From the NCBI RefSeq assembly GCF_900230215.1, contig NZ_LT907982.1, forward strand, positions 1,922,001 through 1,986,000: a DNA stretch of 64,000 nucleotides, in the 5' to 3' direction. Shown here in pieces: positions 17,123-26,552 of the stretch; the first letter of the stretch is position 1; each line of letters opens with the position of its first letter. A program made the position numbers and the translations under genes. This DNA comes from Jatrophihabitans sp. GAS493. Its GTDB lineage: Bacteria > Actinomycetota > Actinomycetes > Mycobacteriales > Jatrophihabitantaceae. The notes under the pieces were generated by a model. It was given only the letters and a program-made list of their open reading frames with translations. It was not told the DNA's origin and did not search any database.

Positions 17123-18144
17123 GAGGTTGGGTCGCGCCCTTCATCAAGCTGATCGCTTTTCTGATCGTTACCACGCTCGCCACCTACGTCTTGGCGGCGA
17201 CGATCAGCAATGCGTCCTACGGTTCGGTCAACAAGTATTCCGCTGACTTCACCGACGTCACCGGGCTGAACCTCAACGATGATGTCCGCATCGCCGGCGT
17301 TCGGGTTGGCTCGATCGTGGGCATCAAGGTGGTGAAGCGGAACCTAGCCGAGGTGAAGTTCACGGTTGCCGCCGATCACCGCATCCCCAAGTCGGTGCTG
17401 GCGCGGCTGCGCTACCGAAACCTGGTCGGGCAGCGGTACCTCGAACTCGCCCAGGGTGCAGGTGACGCCAACGACCTGCTTCCGCCGAACGGCAACATCC
17501 CCGAGAAGCAGACCGAGAACGCCCTCGACCTGACCCAACTCTTCGGCGGGTTCCAGCCGCTCTTCCAGGTGCTGAACGGTACCGAGCTCAACCAGCTCTC
17601 GGCGTCGATCATCGGCGCCTTCCAGGGTGAGGGTCCGTCGATCGAGTTGTTGGTGCAGCAGGTCGGGAGCCTGACCACCGCGCTGGCCAGCAAGGATCAG
17701 GCGATCGGCAGTCTCATCGACAATCTCAACTCGGTGCTCACCGCAGTCAATGACCGGGATGCCGAGCTGACCGATCTCATCAACTCGCTGCAGACTTGGG
17801 TCTCCGGACTAGCGGAGGATCGCCAGTCGATCGGCAACGCCATCGACGGCGTGAACGGCCTGGCCACGACGGCGACCCAGTTGCTCACCAGCATTCGCCC
17901 GCCGCTGGCCGCTGATGTAACCCAGCTCAAGGGACTTGCAACCACGTTGAACAAGAACTCCAGCACGATCACGACAACGATCCAGCAGGTTCCGGCCCGA
18001 GCCGCAGCGTTGATTCGCACCATGAGTTACGGCGCTTGGGCGAACTTCTACGTTTGCAGCCTCGCCGGCGCGACCACGGGCAGTGGTGGCACGCTCAACG
18101 AGCCCAACGACTGGACCTCATCACAGCCGAGGTGCAGCCCATGA
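17119..18144 (+). CDS. mceB: Mce family protein B
   Basis: 341 residues. N-terminal membrane segment (IKLIAFLIVTTLATYVLAAT), MCE domain (YSADFTDVTGLNLNDDVRIA through the RYRNLVGQRYLEL motif), then helical repeats containing regularly spaced QTWVSGL/TQLLTSI-type heptads. The start overlaps the mceA stop (ATGA), and the stop is overlapped by mceC. A subunit of the hexameric Mce tunnel crossing the cell envelope. Confidence 0.92.
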   Translation: MRGWVAPFIKLIAFLIVTTLATYVLAATISNASYGSVNKYSADFTDVTGLNLNDDVRIAGVRVGSIVGIKVVKRNLAEVKFTVAADHRIPKSVLARLRYRNLVGQRYLELAQGAGDANDLLPPNGNIPEKQTENALDLTQLFGGFQPLFQVLNGTELNQLSASIIGAFQGEGPSIELLVQQVGSLTTALASKDQAIGSLIDNLNSVLTAVNDRDAELTDLINSLQTWVSGLAEDRQSIGNAIDGVNGLATTATQLLTSIRPPLAADVTQLKGLATTLNKNSSTITTTIQQVPARAAALIRTMSYGAWANFYVCSLAGATTGSGGTLNEPNDWTSSQPRCSP

Positions 18145-19166
18145 CCTCGACGACGCCTATGAAGACGCGTAAGGCTCCTGGAGGTCGCAGCTTCAGCAGC
18201 CGGAATCCGACGACCATCGGTGCAATCGGACTCGTCCTGATCGCGGTGCTGCTCTGGTCGGCGTTCAATGCGCAGAAGCTGCCGATCATCGGCGGCGGAA
18301 CGATCTACTACGCCGCGTTCAGCGAGGCGGCCGGCATAAAGCCGAATGACGAGGTCCGCATCGCGGGCGTGAAAGTCGGACTCGTGACCGGCGTGGCCCT
18401 CGACGGCGACCATGTCAAGATCACCTTCCGGGTCAAGCAGGCCTACGTTGGCAACGAGAGCACGGCGGCGATCAAGATCAAGACACTGCTCGGCGCCAAG
18501 TTCCTGGCCATCAACCCGGTGGGTGGGTCGCGGCTCAAGGCGGGTTCCCAGATTCCGCTCACCCGTACGGTCGCGCCCTACGACATCTATCCGACCTTCC
18601 AGCAACTGACGAATACTGTCGAAGCGATCGACAAGGAGCAGCTGGCCAAGTCCTTCCAGGTGCTCTCGCAGTCCTTCGACAACACGCCAGCTGATGTAAA
18701 GATCGCTATCACCGGTCTCTCCAAGCTCTCCAGCACCTTCGCCAGCCGCGACGCAGCACTCCGCTCACTGCTGGCCAAGACGAAGAGCGTCTCGGGTGTA
18801 CTCGCCGATCGGGACACTCAGATCACGCAACTCATCACCGACGGCGGCCTGCTCCTCGACGAGCTGAACAGCCGAAAAGACGCGATCCAGACTCTGCTGG
18901 AGAACACCGCGGTGGTCTCGGCCCAGCTCTCCGGATTGGTCGCGGACAACAATGCCGACCTGAAGCCGGCCTTAGATCAGCTCAATGCAGTGCTGGCCAT
19001 TCTCAATCAGAACAAGGACAGTCTGGCTCGAGGACTTCAATTGATTGCTCCGTACTACAGGCTTTTCACGAACGTTACCGGTAATGGTCGATGGTTCAGC
19101 GGGTACGTGCGTAACGCAACCATCGGAGATCTCACAATCTCCGGCTTCACCCCAGGGGCTGACTGA
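18141..19166 (+). CDS. mceC: Mce family protein C
   Basis: 341 residues from the ATG at 18141, which overlaps the mceB stop. Further upstream starts in this frame lie inside mceB and are unlikely. A basic N-terminus leads to a transmembrane helix (TIGAIGLVLIAVLLWSAF), then the MCE domain (FSEAAGIKPNDEVRIAGVKV, later IKTLLGAKFLAI), and a long helical C-terminal region. Same complex as its neighbours. Confidence 0.92.
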   Translation: MTSTTPMKTRKAPGGRSFSSRNPTTIGAIGLVLIAVLLWSAFNAQKLPIIGGGTIYYAAFSEAAGIKPNDEVRIAGVKVGLVTGVALDGDHVKITFRVKQAYVGNESTAAIKIKTLLGAKFLAINPVGGSRLKAGSQIPLTRTVAPYDIYPTFQQLTNTVEAIDKEQLAKSFQVLSQSFDNTPADVKIAITGLSKLSSTFASRDAALRSLLAKTKSVSGVLADRDTQITQLITDGGLLLDELNSRKDAIQTLLENTAVVSAQLSGLVADNNADLKPALDQLNAVLAILNQNKDSLARGLQLIAPYYRLFTNVTGNGRWFSGYVRNATIGDLTISGFTPGAD

Positions 19167-20323
19167 TGACCGCCGAGCTTCCTAGCGCCGCACCACTCAC
19201 ACCGAGGCGTGCTCGTTCCGAGCGGGGACGCAGCATCCGGCTAGTTGCGCTTGGTGTGATCCTCGTGTTCGTGATCGCCGGTGCCTTCTATTTCGTAACG
19301 CGAAAGCCGACTCGGACCGTCACTGCGCACTTTGACGAAGCTGTTGGTGTCTACGTGGGATCAGATGTGCGGATTCTGGGCGTTCGCGTTGGGCAGATCA
19401 CCAAGATCACCCCTCACGTCGACAACATCGAGGTCGAGATGACCTACGACGCCTCCTACAAGGTGCCGGCCAACGCGATCGCCGTCGTCGTTCCGCCATC
19501 CATCGTCAGCGACCGCTACCTGCAGCTGGCACCGGTGTACACCGGCGGCGCCCAGTTGCCGAACGACGCCGACATCCCTAAGAGCCGCACCGCTTCGCCG
19601 GTAGAACTAGACGACATCTACAAGTCCTTGAGCGATCTCTCGGTCGCCCTCGGCCCGAGCGGCGACGGCAAGTCCAGCCCGCTCAACGACCTGATCGAGA
19701 CGACAGAAAAGAACCTCGACGGCAACGGCGCACTTCTCGGGCAGACATTCACCGACCTCTCCAAAGCGGCCAAGACATTCGCCGACAGCAGCGGTGATCT
19801 CTTCGGGACGGTGAAGAACCTGCAGGCATTCACGACCGCGTTGGCCAACAGCGACTCTCAGGTCCGGCACCTGAACGAGCAACTGGCAACCGTGGCCAGC
19901 AGCCTGGCGGACGAGCGAGGTTCCCTGGCTTTGGCACTGAAGAACCTCTCCGGCGCATTGACGGATATCTCGTCGTTCATTTCGAAGAACCAGATGAGTA
20001 TTCATACAAGTGTCTCCAGCCTGAAGGACGTAACCGCAACTCTGGTGCAGCAGAAGGCTGCGCTAAACGAGTTCCTGCAGGTTGTACCGACTGCGGTATC
20101 CAACATCACGCACGCGTTCAATCCGGTCACGGGTGTTTTCGACGCTCAGGGTGTGACGATGGACCATGACGACACCACGGGCGGTCTTAAACCCACGTTG
20201 ATCACAAAGGTTCCTGCACACGCTGATGGGTCGTCGAGCGGCTTTGTAGACGTGCCCGGAGCTCACGGCGTGTCGTCATGGATCGACCAGGCAACTGGCG
20301 ACCTTGTGAAGGCGGGTTCGTGA
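19166..20323 (+). CDS. mceD: Mce family protein D
   Basis: 385 residues. Arg-rich N-terminus, transmembrane helix (LVALGVILVFVIAGAFYFVT), MCE domain (GVYVGSDVRILGVRVGQITK, later PSIVSDRYLQLAP), then a helical section with many Leu/Ser/Asp heptads. The ATG overlaps the mceC stop (TGATG), and the stop overlaps the mceE start. Confidence 0.92.
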   Translation: MTAELPSAAPLTPRRARSERGRSIRLVALGVILVFVIAGAFYFVTRKPTRTVTAHFDEAVGVYVGSDVRILGVRVGQITKITPHVDNIEVEMTYDASYKVPANAIAVVVPPSIVSDRYLQLAPVYTGGAQLPNDADIPKSRTASPVELDDIYKSLSDLSVALGPSGDGKSSPLNDLIETTEKNLDGNGALLGQTFTDLSKAAKTFADSSGDLFGTVKNLQAFTTALANSDSQVRHLNEQLATVASSLADERGSLALALKNLSGALTDISSFISKNQMSIHTSVSSLKDVTATLVQQKAALNEFLQVVPTAVSNITHAFNPVTGVFDAQGVTMDHDDTTGGLKPTLITKVPAHADGSSSGFVDVPGAHGVSSWIDQATGDLVKAGS

Positions 20324-21402
20324 TGAGATTTCGTACGGCCTTCCGCGCGGCCGTAGCTCCGCTCGTAGGTGCCGTCCTCCTGAGTGGATGCAGCTTCCAC
20401 GGCCTCTACTCGACACCACTTCCGGGCGGCGCCGATCTGGGTAGCCACCCGATCACCATTGATGTCAACTTTCTGGACGTCCTCGACTTGGTGCCCCAGT
20501 CCTCAGTCAAGGTCAATGACGTGGCAGTTGGCAAGGTCGATTCGATCAGCCTCGACGGCTGGACAGCCAAAGTGAAGCTCTCGATCAACGGCGATGTGGA
20601 TCTGCCGAAGAATGCACGTGCCGAGTTGCTGCAGACATCTCTCCTAGGAGAGAAATACGTGGCCCTTGAGGCGCCGCCGACCGATCCCGCCCCGGAGCGC
20701 CTCACGAGTGGCGACGAGATTCCGCTCGCCAACACCGGGCGTAACCCCGAAGTCGAGGAGATCCTCGGTTCGATCTCGCTGGTTCTGAGCGGCGGCGGGC
20801 TCTCCCAGGTGCAGACGATCATCCACGAACTGAACAATGTCTTCGGCGGCCGGACCAGTCAGATCCGCGATCTGCTGACCCAGCTCAACACGTTCGTGGG
20901 GGCGCTTGACGCGCAGAAGGATGCGATCACCAAATCGATCGATAGCGTCGATTCGTTGGTGACCCACCTGAATGCGCAGAAGCAGATTCTCACGAACACA
21001 CTTGACACGCTGCCAGCTGCGCTCAAGGTACTGAGTTCACAGCGAACTCAGTTCGTCACGCTGCTCGACAGTCTCTCCAACTTCGGCACCGTTGCGACCG
21101 GCGTCATCAATAGCAGCAATGCGAATCTGACGACCGATCTGAAGAACCTTCAGCCGATCCTGACACAGCTCAACAAGGCTGGCTCGAACCTGCCGAACTC
21201 GCTGGCCCTCCTCGCTACTGCACCGTTCCCGAGAAACGTCACGAACGATATCAAGGGTGACTATCTAAATGTGGGTTTCACCTTCAAGGACCTGTGCGTT
21301 TCCGACGTCACCCAATCGAAGTACGGGACCTGCAAGCCAAGGACCGCGACGAGTTCGCTGGATGCATCGCAGATCCCCGATGTCCCCGGTGCGGAGGGCT
21401 GA
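20323..21402 (+). CDS. mceE: Mce family lipoprotein E (LprK-like)
   Basis: 359 residues from the ATG at 20323, overlapping the mceD stop. A lipoprotein signal peptide ends in a clear lipobox (VLLSG-Cys23), so the mature protein should be lipid-anchored on the outer face of the membrane, as for MceE/LprK in other actinobacteria. The MCE domain follows (VPQSSVKVNDVAVGKVDSI, TSLLGEKYVALEAP), then a long helical part. The lipobox supports this start over the in-frame codon 45 bases upstream. Confidence 0.93.
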   Translation: MRFRTAFRAAVAPLVGAVLLSGCSFHGLYSTPLPGGADLGSHPITIDVNFLDVLDLVPQSSVKVNDVAVGKVDSISLDGWTAKVKLSINGDVDLPKNARAELLQTSLLGEKYVALEAPPTDPAPERLTSGDEIPLANTGRNPEVEEILGSISLVLSGGGLSQVQTIIHELNNVFGGRTSQIRDLLTQLNTFVGALDAQKDAITKSIDSVDSLVTHLNAQKQILTNTLDTLPAALKVLSSQRTQFVTLLDSLSNFGTVATGVINSSNANLTTDLKNLQPILTQLNKAGSNLPNSLALLATAPFPRNVTNDIKGDYLNVGFTFKDLCVSDVTQSKYGTCKPRTATSSLDASQIPDVPGAEG

Positions 21403-21405
21403 CAG

Positions 21406-22662
21406 ATGCTCAAGCGATCGGTCAAAATCCAGCTCACCGCCTTCTTCATCATTGCGTTGCTCGGCGTCAGCTACGTCGGCGCCCGCTATGCCGGCATCGA
21501 AACCTTGATCTTCGGCCGGGGTGGCTGCACCATCTCGGCTGACTTTCCTGACTCGGGCGGCATCTTCACGAACGCTGAGGTGACCTACCGGGGCGTCGGA
21601 ATCGGCAAGGTCGGTGAACTGCACCTCCTGAAGGACGGTGTTCGAGCGGACCTGGATCTGAAGAGCTGCTCGGATCCGAACCTGCCGCAGAGCACCTCGG
21701 CTATCGTCGCCGACCGCTCGGCCGTCGGTGAGCAGTACGTCAACCTGGTGGCGGCAAAGGACGTTGGGCCATATCTCCAGGCTGGCGGCAATCTGCCCAT
21801 GTCGCAGAACGAGATCCCGATCGCGACTCAGGTTTTCATCACCAACCTGGATAACCTGACCAAGTCGGTAAACCCCGTTGACCTGAAGAAGAGCCTCCAT
21901 GAGCTTGACCTGGCGTTCAATAACAAGGGCCCGGACCTGGCTGTGCTCGCCGACTCGATCACGACCCTGATTAATCGCGCTCTGATCGCGCTCCCCGACA
22001 CGATCTCGCTCATTCAAACCAGCGACACGGTTTTGAAAACCCAGGTCGCCGAAGGTTCGGCCATCGGCAGCTGGGCCAGCGATCTGAACAAGCTGACCGC
22101 GACGCTGAAGTCGAGCGACGGAGACATCCGCACACTGCTCGACAATGGCCCGAGCGCGTTCGCTGCGATAAAGACCTTCGTGCAGAGCAACCAAGACGAT
22201 ATCGGTGTCCTGTTCGCCAACCTCACCACCCTCGGCCAGGTAGTAACCCGTAATACCGGTGGCGTCGAGCAGGTGCTTTCCCTCTTCCCAGTTGCCATCG
22301 CGGATGGTCTGACCGCACTTCCGGGCGACGGGACGTTGCACTTCGGTTTTGTGCCACCTGGTGTGAGGTCGTCCACCCAGCCTCCGTTCTGCACGGTCGG
22401 ATATGGCGGCACGAAGAAGCGAACGTCCCTGGATACTTCGCCCGCCGCGCCTAACACGTCGGCTCAATGCACGGATCGAAGCAGCGTCCGAGGCGCGGCG
22501 AACACGCCAGGTGGCGACACGATGAGCACCGCTGGTGGTGGCACCGTCTATCCCCGGGCGAACACCGCAAACGTGGTTCGCGTGGGAGATATCTCCAACC
22601 CGTCGGCGCAGATCCTCGGGGACTCCTCCTGGGTCACCATCCTCTCCTCGAGCATGCACTGA
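21406..22662 (+). CDS. mceF: Mce family protein F
   Basis: 418 residues. N-terminal membrane segment (IQLTAFFIIALLGVSYVGA), MCE domain (AEVTYRGVGIGKVGEL, then VADRSAVGEQYVNL), helical region, and a Ser/Thr/Gly-rich C-terminal tail. Three bases after mceE. Last of the six core mce genes. After it there is a 145-base gap before the Mce-associated genes. Confidence 0.92.
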   Translation: MLKRSVKIQLTAFFIIALLGVSYVGARYAGIETLIFGRGGCTISADFPDSGGIFTNAEVTYRGVGIGKVGELHLLKDGVRADLDLKSCSDPNLPQSTSAIVADRSAVGEQYVNLVAAKDVGPYLQAGGNLPMSQNEIPIATQVFITNLDNLTKSVNPVDLKKSLHELDLAFNNKGPDLAVLADSITTLINRALIALPDTISLIQTSDTVLKTQVAEGSAIGSWASDLNKLTATLKSSDGDIRTLLDNGPSAFAAIKTFVQSNQDDIGVLFANLTTLGQVVTRNTGGVEQVLSLFPVAIADGLTALPGDGTLHFGFVPPGVRSSTQPPFCTVGYGGTKKRTSLDTSPAAPNTSAQCTDRSSVRGAANTPGGDTMSTAGGGTVYPRANTANVVRVGDISNPSAQILGDSSWVTILSSSMH

Positions 22663-22807
22663 GGTGCGCGACTGAACTCGAGGCTCACACCCTGGCAGCG
22701 CAAATCGGTTACTCAGCTGCCTCCAAGCTCAATGCTCTACCCTTGCCAATTACACCTGAGGAAGGCGCCCGGGTAGGCGTGTTGATTCACCTAGAAGAGA
22801 ATTGAGT

Positions 22808-23314
22808 ATGTCGAGAGAACACCGCGGATATGCCGCGTGGATTGTGTTGGTGGTGGCGGGGACGCTCAGCATCGTGCTGGCCGCGCTGCTTGTCTTCCAG
22901 CTCACACGTCCCACCAAGTATCACATCGCCGCCAACGAACAGGCCGCGATGGACGCCGCTTCGCAGGCCACGGTGAACCTCGGCAGCCTTAGTCGCAAGA
23001 ACTTCGACGCCGACTGGGCTCGCGCAGTCAAGGGCGTGAGCGGCCCGACCCTAGATGCCCTCCAGCCGCTGAAGGCCAACACCCAGCAGACCATGGTCGC
23101 GGCCCAGTCAGACCTGGTGGCCACTGTCTCCTCGACCTCAGTTGAGTCGAGTAACAAGGACACCGTGATGGTGTTGATCGCCTTCAACGGCTACAAGGTC
23201 GATGACAAAGGCACTAAGACCCAGAGCAGTGCGAACCGTCTGGAGCTGACGATGAAGCAGACCGGCGGCAAGTGGCTGATCAATGACACCAAGTCGCTCG
23301 GGCTGACCTCATGA
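22808..23314 (+). CDS. Mce-associated membrane protein, first
   Basis: 168 residues from the ATG at 22808; an in-frame TTG six bases earlier is the alternative. One N-terminal transmembrane helix (AAWIVLVVAGTLSIVLAALL) is followed by an extracellular domain of alternating strands and helices typical of Mam-type (Mce-associated) proteins, which resemble VirB8/NTF2-like folds. These proteins are thought to stabilise the Mce complex. It is coupled by overlap to the second Mce-associated gene. Confidence 0.8.
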   Translation: MSREHRGYAAWIVLVVAGTLSIVLAALLVFQLTRPTKYHIAANEQAAMDAASQATVNLGSLSRKNFDADWARAVKGVSGPTLDALQPLKANTQQTMVAAQSDLVATVSSTSVESSNKDTVMVLIAFNGYKVDDKGTKTQSSANRLELTMKQTGGKWLINDTKSLGLTS

Positions 23315-24255
23315 GCCCGAAGCGCATCATCTCCAGCCCCGAGTCCCTACCGAGCCTCGATCGTGAGACGCCAGCAGATTCGGTTAGCAATGAGCCAGTC
23401 GACGCCTCGATCGCTACGGCTGGGCCCCAGGGATCCATCCCCGACGTCGTCGCGGTCCCAGGTGAGTCCCCGAGTGGGACGGCCGAGGTTGTCGACCCGC
23501 CGGAGGATGAAGTTCGCAAGCCGGTGCGGAGCACTCCGGCCGCTCAGGTGGCGAACCGGGCCCGGCGCATCGGCGGTGCGGGCCTGGCGGCCACAGCCAC
23601 CCTCGACGACGCCGACACCGATCGGGCCGACAAGGTCACGCTTACCAAAACCGACTTGGTCGATGATTCCGCTCGTCGTGGTCGTGGCATGGCCGGACGT
23701 CCAGCCACCAAGTCGCGGATCGCGCGGGAAGACAGCCTGACGGCCGATGCGAGCGAAGGGCGAAAGTTCGGGCGCGAAGCTATTCTCGCCACCGTCGCCG
23801 TGGTCGCGATGTTGGTCCTTGCTGGCGTGAATGTGCTCGTCTGGCACCCCTGGCACAAATCGGACGCGACTGCCGCGCTTCGCGGTGAGATCCTGTCGTC
23901 GGTCAACCAGGCGACTGCGCTCGCCATCAGCTATGACTACCGCACCTGGGACAAGTCAGCCGCCGCCGCGGAAACCAACCTCACCGGCCAATTCAAGACT
24001 GACTACGCCAACGCGATGAAGGCCCAACAGGCGAACGCGACTAGCACCAAGACCGTCGCCGTCGGCAAGGTCGACAACTCAGGCCTGGCCGCGATCAACA
24101 GCGCGGGCACCGAGGCAACCGTCGCCGTCTACGCCGAGCGGACTCGCACGAACACGACGAACACCGATCCGGTGACCGATCTGCTCGCTCTGCAGATCAT
24201 CACCGACAAGGTCGATGGCAAGTGGAAAATCAGCAAGCTCAGCTACATCAACTGA
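23311..24255 (+). CDS. Mce-associated membrane protein, second
   Basis: 314 residues. The first 150 are hydrophilic, acidic and low in structure. A single transmembrane helix follows at about 157-177 (ILATVAVVAMLVLAGVNVLV), then a C-terminal domain with the same NTF2-like character as the previous protein (ATAVAVYAERTRTNTTNTD region). It overlaps the upstream stop (ATGA), so both are made together. This is the end of the mce operon. Confidence 0.8.
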   Translation: MSPKRIISSPESLPSLDRETPADSVSNEPVDASIATAGPQGSIPDVVAVPGESPSGTAEVVDPPEDEVRKPVRSTPAAQVANRARRIGGAGLAATATLDDADTDRADKVTLTKTDLVDDSARRGRGMAGRPATKSRIAREDSLTADASEGRKFGREAILATVAVVAMLVLAGVNVLVWHPWHKSDATAALRGEILSSVNQATALAISYDYRTWDKSAAAAETNLTGQFKTDYANAMKAQQANATSTKTVAVGKVDNSGLAAINSAGTEATVAVYAERTRTNTTNTDPVTDLLALQIITDKVDGKWKISKLSYIN

Positions 24256-24625
24256 GCTACTGAATTGGCGTGATCAGCATGCCATTAACGGTCCAAACTA
24301 TGTATGCCGGTCGAATTTAGTGCCGGTTATCCACAGGTGGTTACTTTTCGACCGTCAGGATGTTAACCTCGGTCTACCGGCCTGTTGCATCTAATGCCGA
24401 GGTTACTTTCTTGGGAGGGAAGTTGCCGGATACAAAGCCTTTTCGTATGACATTCAACCTTCGCGCGGCGAGCTCAGGCGGCCCGTAGCTGTAAGGAACT
24501 CACGACTCACGCGCACACCTCCGCCCGCTATTATTGCGGTCGCGTAATCGGTGTTGGCGGATTATCGCCAAGTCCCATTTCTGGTATCTCCAATTTGCTT
24601 TTGCGTTGCTCAAGATGAGGCCGAT
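24256..24625. other. Intergenic region after the mce operon
   Basis: About 370 bases, visibly richer in A and T than the surroundings, with no gene. A 9-bp inverted repeat TAACCTCGG (24364-24372) and CCGAGGTTA (24397-24405) is followed by CTTTCTTGGG and may end mce transcription. A weak GAGG ribosome site lies before the next gene. No clear promoter is recognised. Confidence 0.4.
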
Positions 24626-26245
24626 ATGTTCTCTGTTAAATCAGCTCGCGGCGTGTGCCGAACTGGTTGCCGTGGATCTCGACGACCACTGCGCCTTCTT
24701 AGTTTGCTTGTGCTCTCTCTTCTGCTACTCACTCTTGGCACTCCGCTGGCCTCGGCCGGCGGGGCTGGGTTCGTGTCCGTTAGCGCATCTGTCTCATCGG
24801 GGGCTGAGAAGATCTCCGGCGTCGTCAACCTGGCCGACGCCGGAGCGTCAGGGTCAGTGAAGGTCTTGTACGGAACATCTGCATCGTTGGGTAGCGCGTC
24901 GTCCGCGATCGTGGTCACCGGCGACAGTGCGGGGAGCGCCAAGTTCGCCATCTCCCTGTCTGGGTTGATCAAGTCCCCGTATTTCTACAAGGTGCAGCTC
25001 ACGAGTTCGGGCGGTAACGCGTCGACGGGACTCCTTACCTTCGTAGTTCCAGGTTTGATGAGTGTCGACGGCTACGCATTGCCTGGCGGCGGCAAGGAAC
25101 TTGTCTCGGTAGTGGTCTCCTCGACCGGGAACGCCACTTCAACCCTTGCATACGGGTTAACGAGTACCTACGGTTCGACGGCGCCAGCCGCTACCGCTGT
25201 GCCATCGACGGGTATCGCGACAGTCAATACCACCCTGTCGGGGCTTCAGCCCAATACGGTGTACCACCTGCAGGCGACGGTTGTGACGAACGCCGGAACC
25301 TTCGTCAGTAAGGACCACACCTTCACGACTGGGAAGGCCCCGTATTGGCATTCGGCTCAGACGATTGATCCAGGGGCGCTGCTTCGCTCGGTATCGTGTG
25401 CTGTCGCCGACGGTTTCTGTGGGGCAATTGATGGCGAGGGGCGATATCTGACGTCCTCGTCAATGGGCAGCACTTGGACTTCACCCGTCACCTACACAAC
25501 GCGCCCCGACTTGGCTCCTGCGTTATCAGTCAGTTGTGTATCGGCATCCTTCTGTGCAGCCACCGATAGTAGTCTGCACGTCGTCAGGTTCAACAGTGCT
25601 GGAATTATCGCTACTGACACCGTTACGGACACCTATAACGAGACCGTGTCATGTGCCTCTGCGACGTACTGCATGACGGTGGACTACAACTCCGGGGCCC
25701 ACGTATTCAACGGGAGCACTTGGACAACACTGCCTGGGACGCGACCCGAAAGCCTGTACCAGGTTTACACATCCTGCGTGTCGTCAGCGTTCTGTGTCGC
25801 CGTCTCGCCGACGGAGAATCCGTCGTATGGCGAACGTGACGCGTATATATACAATGGTGTCACTTGGGCGAACAAGTTGGTCGCAACCGATGGTTGGGGC
25901 CTCAGTTCGATTTCCTGCGTCTCGTCGAAATTCTGTGTCGCGGTTGGTGACGGCGGCCCGTACATATACGACGGCACAACTTGGACCCGGTCGAATGTCA
26001 GATGGCCCGCTACCTATGCTTCTGAATCTTATCTGCCACCTATGGGCGTCGTCTCGTGCGTGTCCACTTCATTCTGCATGGCTGTATCTCCAGCCGGTGC
26101 GGCGCTTGTCTACGACGGCACGACTTGGAAGTCAGTTCCGTTTCCCCTCCCGTCCGGAGCGACCGTGTCCAGCGTGTCGTGCGCCTCGCGGTCCTTCTGC
26201 GTCGCCTTGGACGGCACGAGCCATGCGTTCTTGTTCGGAGCGTGA
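24626..26245 (+). CDS. Secreted protein with two Ig/FN3-like domains and seven Cys-x6-Cys repeats
   Basis: 539 residues from the ATG at 24626. A signal peptide is clear: an Arg-rich start, then LRLLSLLVLSLLLLTLGTPLASA. Residues of about 50-240 look like two Ig or FN3-type beta domains (second: TTLSGLQPNTVYHLQATVVT). From residue 258 there are seven repeats of SxSCxSxxFCxAV followed by a Tyr/Gly/Trp strand. Their Cys pairs are at 258/265, 304/311, 343/350, 384/391, 431/438, 478/485 and 519/526. Seven units of about 45 residues suggest a disulfide-braced seven-bladed propeller. I do not know its ligand. Composition is less GC-rich than its neighbours. Confidence 0.8.
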   Translation: MFSVKSARGVCRTGCRGSRRPLRLLSLLVLSLLLLTLGTPLASAGGAGFVSVSASVSSGAEKISGVVNLADAGASGSVKVLYGTSASLGSASSAIVVTGDSAGSAKFAISLSGLIKSPYFYKVQLTSSGGNASTGLLTFVVPGLMSVDGYALPGGGKELVSVVVSSTGNATSTLAYGLTSTYGSTAPAATAVPSTGIATVNTTLSGLQPNTVYHLQATVVTNAGTFVSKDHTFTTGKAPYWHSAQTIDPGALLRSVSCAVADGFCGAIDGEGRYLTSSSMGSTWTSPVTYTTRPDLAPALSVSCVSASFCAATDSSLHVVRFNSAGIIATDTVTDTYNETVSCASATYCMTVDYNSGAHVFNGSTWTTLPGTRPESLYQVYTSCVSSAFCVAVSPTENPSYGERDAYIYNGVTWANKLVATDGWGLSSISCVSSKFCVAVGDGGPYIYDGTTWTRSNVRWPATYASESYLPPMGVVSCVSTSFCMAVSPAGAALVYDGTTWKSVPFPLPSGATVSSVSCASRSFCVALDGTSHAFLFGA

Positions 26246-26523
26246 CATGCGGAGCGGATACGCTGCTCGTCCGATCAGAATGGTCGGATTTCCTGGGTCG
26301 GGTCCGTTTCGTCCTTGCTGCGCTGGCGTGTCGGGGAGCACAGCGCTTGACGCAAGCCCGATTCGGGTGCAGTCTTTCCAACGCAGTAGTTGTAAGAGCA
26401 CCACGCAGTACAGAGCAGTGTCCAGCTTGGATGGAACATCTGCCGGGTAAGCCATATAGAGGGCCCCGGAGTGTGACCCCGCTGACACCGCTTGCGCAGA
26501 CGTTTCGCGCCGTTGGACCACGG
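26246..26523. other. Intergenic region upstream of rpoB
   Basis: No convincing gene. The open frames here have no ribosome site, family resemblance or coding-like composition. The stretch continues the lower-GC character of the preceding secreted-protein gene and ends at the rpoB promoter region. Confidence 0.45.
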
Positions 26524-26552
26524 TGGACAGGTGCGTCCTCGTGAGGTAAAGT
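26524..26552 (+). promoter_or_regulatory. rpoBp: Probable rpoBC promoter
   Basis: TGGACA (26524-26529) and TAAAGT (26547-26552) are separated by exactly 17 bases, close to the housekeeping TTGACA/TANNNT consensus. Transcription would start near 26559, giving a leader of about 190 bases before the rpoB start. A separate promoter is expected since terminators and the mce operon lie upstream. Confidence 0.55.

Noticed and set aside
21265-22659. A 464-codon open frame on the minus strand through mceF
   Set aside because: Shadow of mceF; the translated product is Arg/Asp/Gly-rich without any domain.
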